Shown here piece by piece: positions 31,542 to 42,821 of a stretch of DNA of 45,324 nucleotides; within the stretch, counting starts at the first letter, position 1; every line of letters begins with the position of its first letter. Where the stretch lies: assembly GCA_902784425.1 (NCBI GenBank), contig CACZUS010000027.1:27424-72747 (forward strand), given 5' to 3'. The notes beneath the pieces are model-generated. The model worked only from the letters and a program-made list of their open reading frames with translations, ran no database searches and was not told where the DNA came from. Made by a program: the position numbers and the translations under genes. Source of the stretch: an uncultured Bacteroidales bacterium (GTDB taxonomy: Bacteria; Bacteroidota; Bacteroidia; Bacteroidales; Paludibacteraceae).

Positions 31542-31559
31542 TCCTCTGGGTCATTTTTT
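31538..31559 (+). terminator. Weak terminator-like hairpin after nusG
   Basis: ATGATCC (31538-31544), which includes the nusG stop, pairs with GGTCAT (31549-31554) with one bulged T, and is followed by TTTTT. This may reduce read-through into rplK, but the gene order suggests that a portion of transcripts continue. Confidence 0.5.
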
Positions 31560-31592
31560 CGTGTATAATAATTATTTTTAATCAAAAACAAA

Positions 31593-32036
31593 ATGGCTAA
31601 AGAAGTTGCTGGATTTATCAAATTGCAGATAAAGGGAGGCGCTGCTAATCCGTCACCTCCAGTAGGACCTGCATTAGGTTCTAAGGGAATCAACATCATG
31701 GATTTTTGCAAGCAGTTTAATGCCAGAACCCAGGATAAAGCTGGAAAAGTATTACCAGTTGTTATCACTTTTTATGCAGATAAGTCTTTTGATTTTGTCG
31801 TTAAGACTCCTCCAGTTGCCGTTCAATTGCTAGAAATCTCTAAGCAAAAGAGTGGTTCTGCAGAGCCTAATCGTAAAAAAGTTGCTGAAATTACTTGGGA
31901 TCAAGTTAAAACCATCGCTCAAGACAAAATGCAAGATTTGAATTGCTTTACTATTGAGTCGGCTATGACTATGGTTGCTGGTACAGCAAGAAGTATGGGT
32001 ATCACTGTTAAAGGGGAATTCCCAAAAAATAATTAA
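31593..32036 (+). CDS. rplK: 50S ribosomal protein uL11
   Basis: The 147-residue protein begins with [36 protein letters not shown], split here as [20 protein letters not shown] and [14 protein letters not shown], the classical L11 N-terminal domain. It ends in the rRNA-binding domain. L11 forms the GTPase-associated centre on 23S rRNA with L10. rplA follows 17 bases later. Confidence 0.98.
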   Translation: MAKEVAGFIKLQIKGGAANPSPPVGPALGSKGINIMDFCKQFNARTQDKAGKVLPVVITFYADKSFDFVVKTPPVAVQLLEISKQKSGSAEPNRKKVAEITWDQVKTIAQDKMQDLNCFTIESAMTMVAGTARSMGITVKGEFPKNN

Positions 32037-32053
32037 TTAACACTTCAATTGAA

Positions 32054-32746
32054 ATGAGTAAACTTACTAAAAATCAAAAGTTAGCTTTAGAGAAGATTGA
32101 AGCAGGGAAATCTTACTCTTTAAAAGAGGCTTCAGCTTTAGTTAAGGAATTAACTACAACTAAGTTTGACGCTTCTGTTGATGTTGATGTCCGTCTAGGT
32201 GTTGATCCTCGTAAAGCAAACCAAATGGTACGTGGCGTCGTTTCTTTGCCTAATGGTACAGGAAAGACTGTTCGCGTTTTGGCTTTGTGTACTCCAGATG
32301 CTGAAGCTGATGCTAAGGCTGCAGGAGCTGACTATGTTGGTCTTGATGAATACATCGAAAAGATCAAAGGTGGTTGGACAGACGTGGATGTAATTATCAC
32401 TATGCCTTCTATCATGGGTAAAATTGGTGCTTTGGGTCGTGTGTTAGGTCCTCGTGGTTTGATGCCAAACCCTAAGAGTGGTACTGTTACTAATGAAGTT
32501 GGAAAAGCTGTTCGTGAAGTTAAGCAAGGTAAAATTGATTTCAAAGTTGATAAGTTTGGTATCGTTCATACATCTATCGGTAAAGTTTCTTTCACCGCTG
32601 ATGCAATCTGCGAAAATGCAAAAACTTTCATCGATACTTTGATTAAGCTAAAACCTACTACTTCTAAAGGTGAGTATGTGAAGAGTATTTATCTTTCAAG
32701 TACTATGAGTCCGGGTATTAAAGTTGACCCTAAACAAGTAGATTAA
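32054..32746 (+). CDS. rplA: 50S ribosomal protein uL1
   Basis: The 230-residue protein shows the L1 landmarks [39 protein letters not shown] and a C-terminal [11 protein letters not shown]1 forms the mobile stalk near the tRNA exit site and often represses its own operon in other bacteria. rplJ starts 18 bases after the stop, too close for a long L10-type leader. Confidence 0.98.
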   Translation: MSKLTKNQKLALEKIEAGKSYSLKEASALVKELTTTKFDASVDVDVRLGVDPRKANQMVRGVVSLPNGTGKTVRVLALCTPDAEADAKAAGADYVGLDEYIEKIKGGWTDVDVIITMPSIMGKIGALGRVLGPRGLMPNPKSGTVTNEVGKAVREVKQGKIDFKVDKFGIVHTSIGKVSFTADAICENAKTFIDTLIKLKPTTSKGEYVKSIYLSSTMSPGIKVDPKQVD

Positions 32747-32764
32747 TTTAATATTTAGAGAAAC

Positions 32765-33262
32765 ATGAAAAAGGAAGATAAAAGCGTTATTATAGATCAG
32801 ATACTTGCCGGCTTGAATGATTATAGTCATTTCTATATTGCTGATGCTGCTGGATTAACTGCAGACTTGACAAGTGATATCAGACGTGCTTGCTTCAATA
32901 AGGATGTTAAGTTGGTGGTAGTTAAGAACACTTTGTTGAAAAAGGCTCTTGAGAAAAAAGAGGGCGACTTTTCACAACTTTATAGTGCTCTTGAGGGTCC
33001 AACCGCTCTAATGTTGTCTAATACAGGAAATGCTCCTGCTAAACTTATCAAAGAGTTCAGCAAGGGAAATAAATTGGGAAAACCAACTTTGAAAGCTGCT
33101 TACGTTGAAGAAGGTTTCTATGTTGGAGCTGACCAACTTGATGTATTAGCAAGCATTAAAAGCAAAAATGAGCTTATTGGCGACATTATTGCTTTGTTAC
33201 AGTCTCCTATGAGAAATATTATTTCCGGTCTTCAAGCTAAAGCAGAGAAAGAAGCGGAATAA
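32765..33262 (+). CDS. rplJ: 50S ribosomal protein uL10
   Basis: The 165-residue protein has the L10 layout, with an N-terminal rRNA-binding domain (YSHFYIADAAGLTADLTSDI, VKLVVVKNTLLKKAL) and a C-terminal helix that carries L7/L12 dimers. It is somewhat divergent at the N-terminus. Position between rplA and rplL confirms it. Confidence 0.96.
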   Translation: MKKEDKSVIIDQILAGLNDYSHFYIADAAGLTADLTSDIRRACFNKDVKLVVVKNTLLKKALEKKEGDFSQLYSALEGPTALMLSNTGNAPAKLIKEFSKGNKLGKPTLKAAYVEEGFYVGADQLDVLASIKSKNELIGDIIALLQSPMRNIISGLQAKAEKEAE

Positions 33263-33306
33263 AACACAATTAATTAACAGATTATAAACATTAAAGCAAA
33301 AATAAA

Positions 33307-33675
33307 ATGGCAGATTTAAAAGCTTTCGCAGAACAATTAGTTAACTTAACTGTTAAAGAAGTTAATGAACTTGCTGATATTTTAAAGAACGAGTATGGTA
33401 TTGAGCCTGCTGCTGTGGCTGTAGCTGTTGCTGCAGGTCCTGCTGCAGCTGCTGCTGAGGAAAAAACTAGTTTCGATGTAGTTTTGAAATCCCCTGGTGC
33501 AGCTAAGCTTGCTATCGTTAAATTAGTAAAAGAATTGACTGGTCTTGGCTTGAAAGAGGCTAAAGACATGGTTGACGGAGCTCCAAGTACAATTAAGGAA
33601 GGTGTTGACAAAGCAACTGCTGAGGACTTGAAGAAGCAACTTGAAGATGCTGGAGCAGAAGTTGAACTTAAATAG
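33307..33675 (+). CDS. rplL: 50S ribosomal protein bL12 (L7/L12)
   Basis: The 122-residue acidic protein has an N-terminal dimerisation helix, an Ala-rich flexible hinge (about residues 38-55) and a C-terminal domain with [20 protein letters not shown]. It recruits translation factors to the ribosome. A strong hairpin with a T tract follows before rpoB. Confidence 0.98.
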   Translation: MADLKAFAEQLVNLTVKEVNELADILKNEYGIEPAAVAVAVAAGPAAAAAEEKTSFDVVLKSPGAAKLAIVKLVKELTGLGLKEAKDMVDGAPSTIKEGVDKATAEDLKKQLEDAGAEVELK

Positions 33676-33707
33676 TACTGTACAGCTCTGAGTTATTCAG
33701 AACTTTT

Positions 33708-33742
33708 GGTTTAGAACCTATGTGTAGGTTCTAAACCTTTTT
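33708..33742 (+). terminator. Strong hairpin between rplL and rpoB (attenuator)
   Basis: GGTTTAGAACCTA (33708-33720) is an exact inverted repeat of TAGGTTCTAAACC (33725-33737), a 13-bp stem with a TGTG loop, followed by TTTTTG. rpoB starts 45 bases later. In E. coli a partial terminator sits at the same place and sets the excess of L7/L12 mRNA over rpoB mRNA; the same role is inferred here. Confidence 0.93.
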
Positions 33743-33786
33743 GTGTCTGTTATCTTTTTTAAGTTCTTAATTATATTCTTAGATAA

Positions 33787-36700
33787 ATGTCTTCTATTAA
33801 TAAAAACCAAAGAGTAACCTTTGCATCTGTCAGAAATCAGATGGAATATCCTGATTTCCTAGAGGTGCAATTAAAGTCTTTTAGAGATTTTTTCCAACTC
33901 GATACGCCACCAGAGCAACGTAAGAATGATGGCATGTTTAAAGTGTTCGCGGAAAATTTTCCAATCGCGGATACTCGTAATAATTTCGTCCTTGAGTTCT
34001 TAGATTACTATATCGACCCTTCTAAGTACACCATCGATGAGTGTATTGAAAGAGGCTTGACATATAGTGTTCCTCTGAAGGCTAAATTAAAATTATATTG
34101 TACAGATCCTGACCATGAGGATTTTGAGACAATTATCCAAGATGTCTATTTGGGTACCATCCCTTATATGACGGATAAAGGAACTTTCGTTATTAACGGT
34201 GCAGAACGCGTTGTCGTTTCTCAGTTGCATAGATCTCCTGGCGTTTTCTTCGGTCAGAGTATGCACGCTAACGGTACAAAATTGTATTCTGCTCGTATTA
34301 TTCCTTTTAAAGGTTCTTGGATCGAGTTTGCTACTGATATCAGTAATGTCATGTATGCTTACATCGATCGTAAAAAGAAATTACCGGTAACTACCTTGTT
34401 ACGTGCTATCGGTTTTGAAAGCGATAAAGATATTCTTGAAATTTTTGGCCTTTCCGAAGAGGTGAAAGTAACCAAAACTGGATTGAAAAAAGTAGAAGGT
34501 CGTAAATTAGCTGCTCGTGTTTTGAAAACTTGGGTGGAGGATTTCGTCGACGAAGATACTGGTGAAGTTGTTTCTATCGAACGTACTGAGGTCATCATCG
34601 ACCGTGAAACAGTGTTGGATAAAGACAACATTCAAGATATTTTGGATTCGGGAGTACAGACTATCCTTCTTCATAAAGAGGATCCTAACCTTTCTGATTA
34701 TAGTATCATCTATAACACTTTGCAAAAGGACCCTACTAACTCTGAAAAGGAGGCTGTATATTATATATATCGTCAAATGCGTAGCGCTGAGCCTGCTGAT
34801 GAAAATGCAGCTCGCGAAATCATTTCTGGTCTTTTCTTCTCTGAAAAACGTTATGATTTAGGTGATGTAGGTCGTTACAGAATCAACAAAAAGTTGAATC
34901 TGTCTACCGACATGGACGTTCGCGTTTTGACCAAGGAAGATATTATCGAAATCATCAAGTACTTGATCGAATTGATCAACTCTAAAGCTGATGTAGATGA
35001 TATCGACCACTTAAGCAACCGTCGTGTTCGTACAGTGGGTGAACAACTTTACAACCAGTTCGGTGTCGGATTGGCTCGTATGGCTCGTACAATCCGCGAA
35101 CGTATGAACATCCGCGATAATGAAGTGTTCTCTCCAACTGAATTGATCAACGCGAAGACAATCTCTTCTGTTATCAACTCATTCTTCGGAACGAACGCTC
35201 TTTCTCAGTTCATGGATCAAACAAACCCATTGGCTGAAATTACTCATAAACGTCGTTTGTCTGCCCTCGGTCCTGGTGGTCTTTCTCGTGAGAGAGCTGG
35301 ATTTGAGGTGCGTGACGTTCACTATACTCACTATGGTCGTCTTTGCCCTATTGAGACTCCAGAAGGTCCTAATATCGGTTTGATCTCCTCTTTGTGCGTA
35401 TATGCTAAGATTAATGATCTCGGATTTATCGAAACTCCTTATCGTATCGTTAAGGATGGTAAGGTTGATGTCTCTGAGAACGGTATCAAGTATATGACAG
35501 CTGAGGAAGAAGAGGGTAAGACCATCGCTCAGGGAAACGCTCCATTGGATGAGCAAGGAAACTTCTTGGTTGATAAAGTAAAATGTCGTAAGGAAGCTGA
35601 CTTCCCTATCTTGGATCCTAAAGAGTTGGATTTGATGGATGTGGCTCCTCAACAGATCGCTTCTATTGCTGCTTCCTTGATTCCTTTCTTGGAGCATGAT
35701 GATGCTAACCGTGCATTGATGGGATCTAACATGATGCGCCAGGCAGTTCCTTTGTTGCGTTGTGAGTCTCCTATCGTAGGTACGGGTATCGAGCGTCAGT
35801 TGGTTCGCGACTCTCGTACTCAAATCGCTGCTGAAGGTGATGGCGTTGTAGAATTTGTTGATGCAAGTGTTATTAAAGTTAGATATGACAGAACGGAGGA
35901 TGAGGAGTTCGTTAGCTTCGAACCTTCTTTGAAGGAATACATCATCCCTAAGTTCAGAAAAACAAACCAAAGTACTACCATCGACCTTCGCCCTATCGTG
36001 ACTTGTGGTCAGAGAGTGACTAAAGGTCAGATTATGACAGAAGGTTACTCTACTCAAGATGGTGAGTTGGCAATCGGTAAGAACTTGTTGGTGGCATTCA
36101 TGCCTTGGAAGGGTTACAACTACGAGGATGCTATTGTTATCAATGAGAAGGTTTGTAAATATGATATCTTTACTTCCGTACACGTTGACGAATACCAATT
36201 GGAGGTTCGTGAAACAAAACGTGGTATGGAGGAGTTGACTTCTGATATTCCTAATGTCAGTGAGGATGCAACGAGAAACTTGGACGAGAACGGTGTTATT
36301 CGTGTAGGTGCTTTCGTTGAGTCTGGTGACATCTTGATTGGTAAGATCACTCCTAAGGGTGAATCTGACCCTTCTCCAGAAGAGAAGTTGTTGAGAGCAA
36401 TCTTTGGTGATAAGGCTGGTGATGTGAAAGATGCTTCCTTGAAGGCTAATCCTTCTTTGCGTGGTGTCGTTGTTGACAAGAAGTTGTTCTCTAAAGCAAT
36501 GAAGACACGCAAGTCTCGTATGTCTGACAAGTTGGTTCTTGAAAAGTTGGATGCTGAGTTCGAAGAGAAAGAGATGGCATTGAAAGCTATCTTGATTGAT
36601 AAGTTGATGACTCTTACCAATGGCAAGACTTCTCAAGGTGTAAAGGATTTCTTAGGCGCTGACATCATCGCTAAGGGTGCTAAGTTCACTAAGAAAGCTT

Positions 36701-37599
36701 TGGAAGAGATCAACTACATGGAAGTACAGTTGACAAAGTGGACTTCAGATACTTATAAGAATGGTTTGATTCATGATTTGATCATGAATTATATCAGAAA
36801 ATATAAAGAATACGATGCAGAATTGAAGAGAAAGAAGTTTAACATCACAATTGGTGATGAGCTTCCTTCAGGAATTGTTCAATTGGTGAAAGTATACATT
36901 GCTAAGAAGCGTAAGATTCGTGTGGGTGATAAGATGGCAGGTCGTCACGGTAACAAGGGTATCGTATCACGTATCGTTCGTCAAGAGGATATGCCATTCT
37001 TGGAAGATGGAACGCCAGTTGATATCGTTTTGAATCCGTTAGGTGTGCCTTCTCGTATGAACTTGGGACAGATCTTCGAGACAGTACTTGGACATGCAGG
37101 AATGAAGTTGGGTGTTAAATTTGCAACCCCTATCTTCGATGGTGCTTCATTGGATGATTTGAATGAGTGGACAGATAAGGCAGGACTTCCTCGTTATGGT
37201 AAGACATATTTGTTCGATGGTGGAACAGGAGAGCGCTTCGACCAACCAGCAACAGTGGGTGTTATCTATATGTTGAAGTTGGGTCACATGGTTGACGATA
37301 AGATGCATGCTCGTTCTATCGGTCCTTACTCCTTGATTACACAACAACCATTAGGAGGTAAGGCTCAGTTTGGTGGTCAACGTTTCGGAGAGATGGAGGT
37401 TTGGGCATTGGAAGCATTCGGTGCATCTCATATTCTTCAAGAGATTTTGACTGTTAAGTCTGATGATGTTATGGGTCGTGCTCGTGCATACGAGGCTATT
37501 GTTAAGGGCGAACCAATGCCGCCTGCTGGTATTCCTGAATCTTTGAATGTGTTGTTACACGAGTTGAGAGGTTTAGGATTAAGTGTTAAACTCGATTAA
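33787..37599 (+). CDS. rpoB: DNA-directed RNA polymerase subunit beta
   Basis: The 1270-residue product is the beta subunit that forms one half of the catalytic cleft. The rifampicin region is visible as [20 protein letters not shown] and [13 protein letters not shown]. It keeps the Gln, Asp, His and Ser equivalents of E. coli positions 513, 516, 526 and 531, and has Ala where E. coli has Ser522. Other landmarks are [41 protein letters not shown] and the C-terminal [20 protein letters not shown]. The length is normal for Bacteroidota. rpoC begins 24 bases after the stop. Confidence 0.99.
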   Translation: MSSINKNQRVTFASVRNQMEYPDFLEVQLKSFRDFFQLDTPPEQRKNDGMFKVFAENFPIADTRNNFVLEFLDYYIDPSKYTIDECIERGLTYSVPLKAKLKLYCTDPDHEDFETIIQDVYLGTIPYMTDKGTFVINGAERVVVSQLHRSPGVFFGQSMHANGTKLYSARIIPFKGSWIEFATDISNVMYAYIDRKKKLPVTTLLRAIGFESDKDILEIFGLSEEVKVTKTGLKKVEGRKLAARVLKTWVEDFVDEDTGEVVSIERTEVIIDRETVLDKDNIQDILDSGVQTILLHKEDPNLSDYSIIYNTLQKDPTNSEKEAVYYIYRQMRSAEPADENAAREIISGLFFSEKRYDLGDVGRYRINKKLNLSTDMDVRVLTKEDIIEIIKYLIELINSKADVDDIDHLSNRRVRTVGEQLYNQFGVGLARMARTIRERMNIRDNEVFSPTELINAKTISSVINSFFGTNALSQFMDQTNPLAEITHKRRLSALGPGGLSRERAGFEVRDVHYTHYGRLCPIETPEGPNIGLISSLCVYAKINDLGFIETPYRIVKDGKVDVSENGIKYMTAEEEEGKTIAQGNAPLDEQGNFLVDKVKCRKEADFPILDPKELDLMDVAPQQIASIAASLIPFLEHDDANRALMGSNMMRQAVPLLRCESPIVGTGIERQLVRDSRTQIAAEGDGVVEFVDASVIKVRYDRTEDEEFVSFEPSLKEYIIPKFRKTNQSTTIDLRPIVTCGQRVTKGQIMTEGYSTQDGELAIGKNLLVAFMPWKGYNYEDAIVINEKVCKYDIFTSVHVDEYQLEVRETKRGMEELTSDIPNVSEDATRNLDENGVIRVGAFVESGDILIGKITPKGESDPSPEEKLLRAIFGDKAGDVKDASLKANPSLRGVVVDKKLFSKAMKTRKSRMSDKLVLEKLDAEFEEKEMALKAILIDKLMTLTNGKTSQGVKDFLGADIIAKGAKFTKKALEEINYMEVQLTKWTSDTYKNGLIHDLIMNYIRKYKEYDAELKRKKFNITIGDELPSGIVQLVKVYIAKKRKIRVGDKMAGRHGNKGIVSRIVRQEDMPFLEDGTPVDIVLNPLGVPSRMNLGQIFETVLGHAGMKLGVKFATPIFDGASLDDLNEWTDKAGLPRYGKTYLFDGGTGERFDQPATVGVIYMLKLGHMVDDKMHARSIGPYSLITQQPLGGKAQFGGQRFGEMEVWALEAFGASHILQEILTVKSDDVMGRARAYEAIVKGEPMPPAGIPESLNVLLHELRGLGLSVKLD

Positions 37600-37623
37600 T
37601 GTTCATTTTTATTTAGTACAAAA

Positions 37624-40600
37624 ATGGGTTTTAGAAACGATAATAAAGTAAAGAGCGCCTTCACGAAGATCTCTATAGGTTTGGCTTCTCCAGAAGAGAT
37701 TTTGTCAATGTCTAGAGGAGAGGTTTTGAAACCAGAAACCATCAATTATAGAACGTATAAACCAGAGCGTGACGGTTTGTTCTGTGAGCGTGTCTTTGGT
37801 CCAGTAAAAGATTATGAGTGCCATTGCGGTAAGTACAAACGCATTCGTTACAAGAACATCGTGTGCGACCGTTGTGGTGTTGAGGTGACTGAGAAAAAGG
37901 TACGTCGTGAACGTATGGGTCACATTCAATTGGTTGTGCCAGTTGCTCATATCTGGTATTTCCGCTCTTTGCCTAATAAGATAGGTTACCTTTTGGGTAT
38001 GCCAACTAAGAAGTTGGACGCTGTTATCTACTATGAAAGATACGTTGTTATCCAACCAGGTATCAAAGAGGCTGATGGTATTCAAGAGCAAGATTTGTTG
38101 ACAGAGGAAGAATACTTGGATATTATTGATTCTCTTCCAAAGGAGAATCAAAACTTGGATGATAGTGATCCAAACAAGTTTATCGCTAAGATGGGTGCTG
38201 AGGCTGTTTATGACATGCTTCAGAGAATCGACTTAGACTCTTTGTCATACGATCTTCGTAACAAGGCTGGACAAGAATCTTCTCAACAACGTAAGACAGA
38301 GGCTTTGAAACGTCTTCAAGTAGTAGAGGCTTTCAGAGCATCTAACGGAAAGAATAAACCTGAGTGGATGATCGTTAAGGTTGTTCCAGTTATTCCTCCT
38401 GAATTACGTCCGTTGGTTCCATTGGATGGTGGTCGTTTCGCCACTTCCGATTTGAATGATTTGTATCGTCGTGTTATTATCCGTAATAACCGTTTGAAAC
38501 GATTGATCGAGATAAAAGCGCCTGAAGTTATCTTACGTAATGAAAAACGTATGTTGCAAGAGGCTGTTGACTCATTGTTCGACAACTCTCGTAAGTCAAG
38601 CGCCGTTAAGACAGATGCTAACCGTCCATTGAAGTCTTTGTCAGACTCCTTGAAAGGTAAGCAAGGACGTTTCCGTCAGAACTTGTTAGGTAAACGTGTT
38701 GACTATTCTGCACGTTCCGTAATCGTCGTTGGTCCTGAGTTGAAGATGCACGAGTGTGGTCTTCCTAAGGATATGGCGGCAGAGCTTTACAAACCATTTG
38801 TTATCCGTAAGTTGATTGAACGTGGTATTGTAAAGACGGTTAAGTCTGCAAAGAAAATTGTTGATCGTAAAGATCCTGTAGTTTGGGATATCTTGGAATA
38901 TGTAATGAAAGGACATCCAGTCCTCTTGAACCGTGCCCCTACATTGCACCGTTTGGGTATCCAAGCATTCCAACCAAAGATGATAGAGGGAAAAGCTATT
39001 CAACTTCACCCATTGGCTTGTACGGCGTTCAATGCCGACTTCGATGGTGACCAGATGGCTGTTCACTTGCCATTGGGTAATGAGGCAGTTTTGGAGGCTC
39101 AAATGTTGATGTTGGCTTCTCATAACATCCTTAACCCTGCAAATGGTTCTCCTATCACAGTGCCTTCTCAGGATATGGTGCTTGGTCTTTACTACATCAC
39201 CAAACCTCGTAAAGGTGCACTCGGTGAAGGCTTGATCTTCTACGGTGTTGAAGAGGCTGAAATCGCTTACAACGAAGGTAAGGTTGCTTTGCATGCTCCT
39301 ATCAAGGTGATTGTAAAAGATTTGAATGATAAAGGTGAGTTGGTTGATACGATGGTTGAAACAACGGTTGGTCGTTTGAAATTCAACCAAAACGTACCAC
39401 AAGAGGTTGGTTATGTTAATACGTTGATTACGAAGAAATCTCTTCGTGAAATCATCAGCAATGTAATCAAAGTTTGTGGTGTGGCTCGTACAGCTCAATT
39501 CTTGGATGATATTAAGAACTTAGGATACTACATGGCATTCAAGGGATGCTTGTCATTTAACTTGGAGAACGTGATTATCCCTAAGGAGAAAGAGGAATTG
39601 GTACAAAGAGGTTATGCTGAAGTTGAAGAGGTGATGAACAACTATAACATGGGATTCATTACATACAACGAACGTTATAACCAGATTATCGATATTTGGA
39701 CGCACATCAACGCTGATTTGGCTAATATCTTGATGAAGACTATTTCATCAGATGACCAAGGATTTAACTCAGTATACATGATGTTGGATTCTGGAGCCCG
39801 TGGATCTAAAGAGCAGATTCGTCAGTTGTCTGGTATGCGTGGTTTGATGGCAAAACCTCAAAAGTCTGGTGCTGAAGGTGGTCAGATTATTGAAAACCCA
39901 ATCTTGTCTAACTTTAAAGAGGGATTGTCAGTGTTGGAGTACTTCATCTCTACGCACGGTGCTCGTAAAGGTTTGGCCGATACCGCTTTGAAGACTGCCG
40001 ATGCAGGTTACTTGACTCGTCGTTTGGTTGACGTTTCTCACGATGTGATCATCAACGAGGAAGACTGCGGTACACTTCGTGGTTTGGTATGTACAGAGTT
40101 GAAGAACAACGAAGAGGTGGTTGCTTCTTTGTACGAAAGAATCTTAGGTCGTGTTTCTGTACATGATATCCAACATCCATTGACAGGTGAAATCATCGTT
40201 CGCTCTGGTGAAGAGATTCGTGAGGATGCTGCTCAAATCATCCAAGATTCTCCTATCGAGCGTGTGGAGATCCGTTCTGTATTGACTTGTGAGTCTAAGA
40301 AGGGTGTATGTGCAAAATGTTATGGTCGTAACTTGGCTACTGGACGTTTGGTTCAGAAAGGTGAGGCTGTCGGTGTCATCGCTGCTCAGTCAATCGGTGA
40401 GCCAGGTACTCAGTTGACATTGCGTACGTTCCACGTCGGTGGTGTTGCCGGAAATATCGCTGCTAATTCAGGTATTACTTCTAAATATGAAGGTATCGTT
40501 GAAATCGATGAGTTGCGTACAATCGATTCAGTAGACGAAGATAACAAACCAGTTCAGGTGGTTGTAGGTCGTTTGGCTGAGTTGAAAATCATCGATCCTA

Positions 40601-41898
40601 ATACTAAGATTACATTGACCAATGCGAATATCCCTTATGGTGCTAAATTGTTCGTTGAGAATGGTTCTACAGTTAAGAAGGGTGATCGTATTTGTGAATG
40701 GGACCCATTCAACGCAGTTATCGTAATCGAGGTTCAAGGTAAGATCAAGTTTGAAAATGTTATTGAAAATGTAACATATAAAACTGAATCGGATGAGACG
40801 ACAGGTTTGCGTGAAAAGATCATCATTGAGTCTAAGGATAAGACCAAAGTTCCAGAAGCGCATATTGTTGACAAACACGGTAACATCATTAAGACTTACA
40901 GTTTGCCTGTGGGTGCACACGTTACAGTGGATGATGATGAAGATGTTCGTCCTGGTCAGTTGTTGGTTAAGATCCCTCGTGCTGTTGGTAGTGCGGGAGA
41001 TATCACGGGAGGTCTTCCTCGTGTTACCGAGTTGTTCGAGGCACGTAACCCTTCCAACCCAGCAGTTGTTTCTGAAATCGATGGTGAGGTTACATTCGGT
41101 AAGGTAAAACGTGGTAACCGTGAAATCGTCATCACTTCTAAAACAGGCGACGAAAAGAAATACTTGGTTCCATTGTCAAAACAGATATTGGTACAGGAGA
41201 ACGACTACGTGCGTGCTGGTACACCTCTTTCTGATGGTGCAATCACTCCATCTGATATCTTGGCTATTATGGGTCCAACCGCTGTTCAAGAATATATCGT
41301 AAACGAAGTACAAGATGTCTATCGTCTTCAGGGTGTGAAGATCAACGATAAGCACTTCGAGGTAATCGTACGTCAGATGATGCGTAAGGTTGAAATCGAG
41401 GATGCTGGTGATACACACTTCTTGGAGAAAGAGATGGTTGACAAGTTAGAGTTCATGGAAGAGAATGATCGTATCTTCGGTAAGAAGGTCGTTATCGATG
41501 CTGGTGACTCTGAAGTGTTGAAACCAGGTCAGATTGTAACAGCTCGTAAATTGCGTGATGAGAACAGTGCTTTGAAACGTAAGGATTTGAAGTTGGTTGA
41601 AACAAGAGATGCCGTTCCTGCTATTTCTTCTCAGATATTGCAAGGTATCACTCGTGCTGCATTGCAGACAACAAGCTTCATGTCGGCTGCTTCATTCCAG
41701 GAAACAACTAAAGTGTTGAATGATGCTGCTATTAGAGCGAAAGTGGATAATTTGGAAGGTATGAAGGAGAATGTGATCTGTGGTCACTTGATCCCTGCAG
41801 GTACTGGACAAAGAGAATTCGATCGCCTAATCGTTGGATCAAAGGAGGAGATGGAAGGTTTAATCAATGTTCCTCGTAGAGGTAGCGTTGAAGAATAA
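37624..41898 (+). CDS. rpoC: DNA-directed RNA polymerase subunit beta'
   Basis: The 1424-residue subunit carries the catalytic Mg-binding motif [14 protein letters not shown] near residue 467. An N-terminal zinc site contains [20 protein letters not shown], and a second zinc site contains [15 protein letters not shown]. The bridge-helix/trigger-loop region follows with [22 protein letters not shown] and [21 protein letters not shown]. It is co-transcribed with rpoB. Confidence 0.99.
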   Translation: MGFRNDNKVKSAFTKISIGLASPEEILSMSRGEVLKPETINYRTYKPERDGLFCERVFGPVKDYECHCGKYKRIRYKNIVCDRCGVEVTEKKVRRERMGHIQLVVPVAHIWYFRSLPNKIGYLLGMPTKKLDAVIYYERYVVIQPGIKEADGIQEQDLLTEEEYLDIIDSLPKENQNLDDSDPNKFIAKMGAEAVYDMLQRIDLDSLSYDLRNKAGQESSQQRKTEALKRLQVVEAFRASNGKNKPEWMIVKVVPVIPPELRPLVPLDGGRFATSDLNDLYRRVIIRNNRLKRLIEIKAPEVILRNEKRMLQEAVDSLFDNSRKSSAVKTDANRPLKSLSDSLKGKQGRFRQNLLGKRVDYSARSVIVVGPELKMHECGLPKDMAAELYKPFVIRKLIERGIVKTVKSAKKIVDRKDPVVWDILEYVMKGHPVLLNRAPTLHRLGIQAFQPKMIEGKAIQLHPLACTAFNADFDGDQMAVHLPLGNEAVLEAQMLMLASHNILNPANGSPITVPSQDMVLGLYYITKPRKGALGEGLIFYGVEEAEIAYNEGKVALHAPIKVIVKDLNDKGELVDTMVETTVGRLKFNQNVPQEVGYVNTLITKKSLREIISNVIKVCGVARTAQFLDDIKNLGYYMAFKGCLSFNLENVIIPKEKEELVQRGYAEVEEVMNNYNMGFITYNERYNQIIDIWTHINADLANILMKTISSDDQGFNSVYMMLDSGARGSKEQIRQLSGMRGLMAKPQKSGAEGGQIIENPILSNFKEGLSVLEYFISTHGARKGLADTALKTADAGYLTRRLVDVSHDVIINEEDCGTLRGLVCTELKNNEEVVASLYERILGRVSVHDIQHPLTGEIIVRSGEEIREDAAQIIQDSPIERVEIRSVLTCESKKGVCAKCYGRNLATGRLVQKGEAVGVIAAQSIGEPGTQLTLRTFHVGGVAGNIAANSGITSKYEGIVEIDELRTIDSVDEDNKPVQVVVGRLAELKIIDPNTKITLTNANIPYGAKLFVENGSTVKKGDRICEWDPFNAVIVIEVQGKIKFENVIENVTYKTESDETTGLREKIIIESKDKTKVPEAHIVDKHGNIIKTYSLPVGAHVTVDDDEDVRPGQLLVKIPRAVGSAGDITGGLPRVTELFEARNPSNPAVVSEIDGEVTFGKVKRGNREIVITSKTGDEKKYLVPLSKQILVQENDYVRAGTPLSDGAITPSDILAIMGPTAVQEYIVNEVQDVYRLQGVKINDKHFEVIVRQMMRKVEIEDAGDTHFLEKEMVDKLEFMEENDRIFGKKVVIDAGDSEVLKPGQIVTARKLRDENSALKRKDLKLVETRDAVPAISSQILQGITRAALQTTSFMSAASFQETTKVLNDAAIRAKVDNLEGMKENVICGHLIPAGTGQREFDRLIVGSKEEMEGLINVPRRGSVEE

Positions 41899-41928
41899 TT
41901 GAATTTTCAATCAGGTTAAATAGAGATG

Positions 41929-41960
41929 AAGGAAATCGACATGGGTCGGTTTCCTTTGTC
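41929..41960 (+). terminator. Hairpin after rpoC
   Basis: AAGGAAATCGAC (41929-41940) pairs with GTCGGTTTCCTT (41945-41956) with one G-U pair and an ATGG loop. It is followed by a short T-rich stretch (TGTCGTTT), so it is probably a partial terminator before the DUF3467 gene. Confidence 0.75.
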
Positions 41961-41978
41961 GTTTAAATCAATACTGCT

Positions 41979-42308
41979 ATGCAAGATAACGAAGAAAAAA
42001 ATAAGATTAAAAACCAAATCAGTGTAGAACTGACTGAAGAGGTGGCAGAAGGGGTCTATTCCAATATGGCCATTATCTCTCATTCTTCATCTGAATTTGT
42101 GTTGGATTTCCTTCGCATCATGCCAAACTCTAATAAGGCAAAGGTGAAGTCTAGAATTATTCTTACACCAGAACACGCAAAACGCTTGTTACATGCGTTG
42201 GAAGAAAATATGGAAAAGTTTGAAAACCAATTTGGTACGGTGAAACGTTCTGATATAAACTTTAATCCTCCATTCCCTATCAATTTGTCTGGTTCGGGAG
42301 AAGCTTAA
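41979..42308 (+). CDS. DUF3467 family protein
   Basis: This 109-residue cytoplasmic protein resembles the DUF3467 family, with YSNMAIISHSSSEFVLDFLR, MPNSNKAKVKSRIILTPEHA and a helix KRLLHALEENMEKFENQFG. The function is unknown; the conserved location after rpoC in Bacteroidota hints at a transcription- or polymerase-related role, but that is an inference. It is followed by a bidirectional terminator. Confidence 0.85.
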   Translation: MQDNEEKNKIKNQISVELTEEVAEGVYSNMAIISHSSSEFVLDFLRIMPNSNKAKVKSRIILTPEHAKRLLHALEENMEKFENQFGTVKRSDINFNPPFPINLSGSGEA

Positions 42309-42323
42309 AGTTTGAAACATACA

Positions 42324-42357
42324 AAAAAAGAGGCGATGTGAACATCGTCTCTTTTTT
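42324..42357. terminator. Bidirectional terminator between DUF3467 and FKBP genes
   Basis: GAGGCGATG (42330-42338) pairs with CATCGTCTC (42343-42351) with one G-U pair, and is flanked by A6 on the left and T6 on the right. It can end transcripts from both convergent genes. Confidence 0.92.
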
Positions 42358-42397
42358 GTTATGATGAATGAACTAATTGTATAGTTAATATAAAGGA

Positions 42398-42796
42398 TTA
42401 GCAGACCGATATCAGCTCGATTTCGAATATCAATGTGGAATTAGCAGGAATATCACCCGCCTTCATGGCCCCATATCCTTTGTCTGCAGGAATATATACC
42501 AACCAATGATCTCCAATGTGCATGTTTACCAATGCGATCTGAAAACCACTGATTAAACTATTCACACGAAAGGCTTCCGGACATTTCCTGGCATATGAAT
42601 TATCAAACACCCTTCCATTGATTAAGGAACCTTTGTAATGACATGTCACCACACTTCGAGGATTTACTACACCCTCGCCGGTTCCTTCTTCAATAACTTT
42701 ATACAAGATGCCTCCTCGTAGCTCTTTGACATCCTCAGACGAGCGAAGCTTCTCAAAGTACTGCTCATTCTGTAATTTATAATCTTGTTTACTCAT
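42398..42796 (-). CDS. FKBP-type peptidyl-prolyl cis-trans isomerase
   Basis: The 132-residue protein has one FKBP domain, with VTCHYKGSLINGRVFDNSY, the hydrophobic pocket residues around SGFQIALVNMHIGDHWLVYIP (split as SGFQIALVNMHIG and DHWLVYIPADKGYG), and a final FEIELISV. No signal peptide is visible, so it should be cytoplasmic. A GTG at 42802 gives two more residues; the ATG at 42796 (MSKQDYKL) is the likelier start. Some pocket aromatics differ from classical FKBP12, so drug binding should not be assumed. Confidence 0.9.
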   Translation of the reverse strand: MSKQDYKLQNEQYFEKLRSSEDVKELRGGILYKVIEEGTGEGVVNPRSVVTCHYKGSLINGRVFDNSYARKCPEAFRVNSLISGFQIALVNMHIGDHWLVYIPADKGYGAMKAGDIPANSTLIFEIELISVC

Positions 42797-42821
42797 AATC
42801 ACACATCAATCGATTGACTTA

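Noticed and set aside
32747-32764. L10-type autoregulatory leader before rplJ
   Set aside because: Only 18 bases separate rplA and rplJ, too short for the known leader fold.
35179-36636. 485-codon open frame antisense to rpoB
   Set aside because: It mirrors the codon pattern of rpoB, has no promoter or recognisable domain, and lies entirely inside an essential, highly conserved gene on the other strand.
38686-39498. 270-codon open frame antisense to rpoC
   Set aside because: It is a shadow of the highly biased rpoC codons; no motif or start context supports it.
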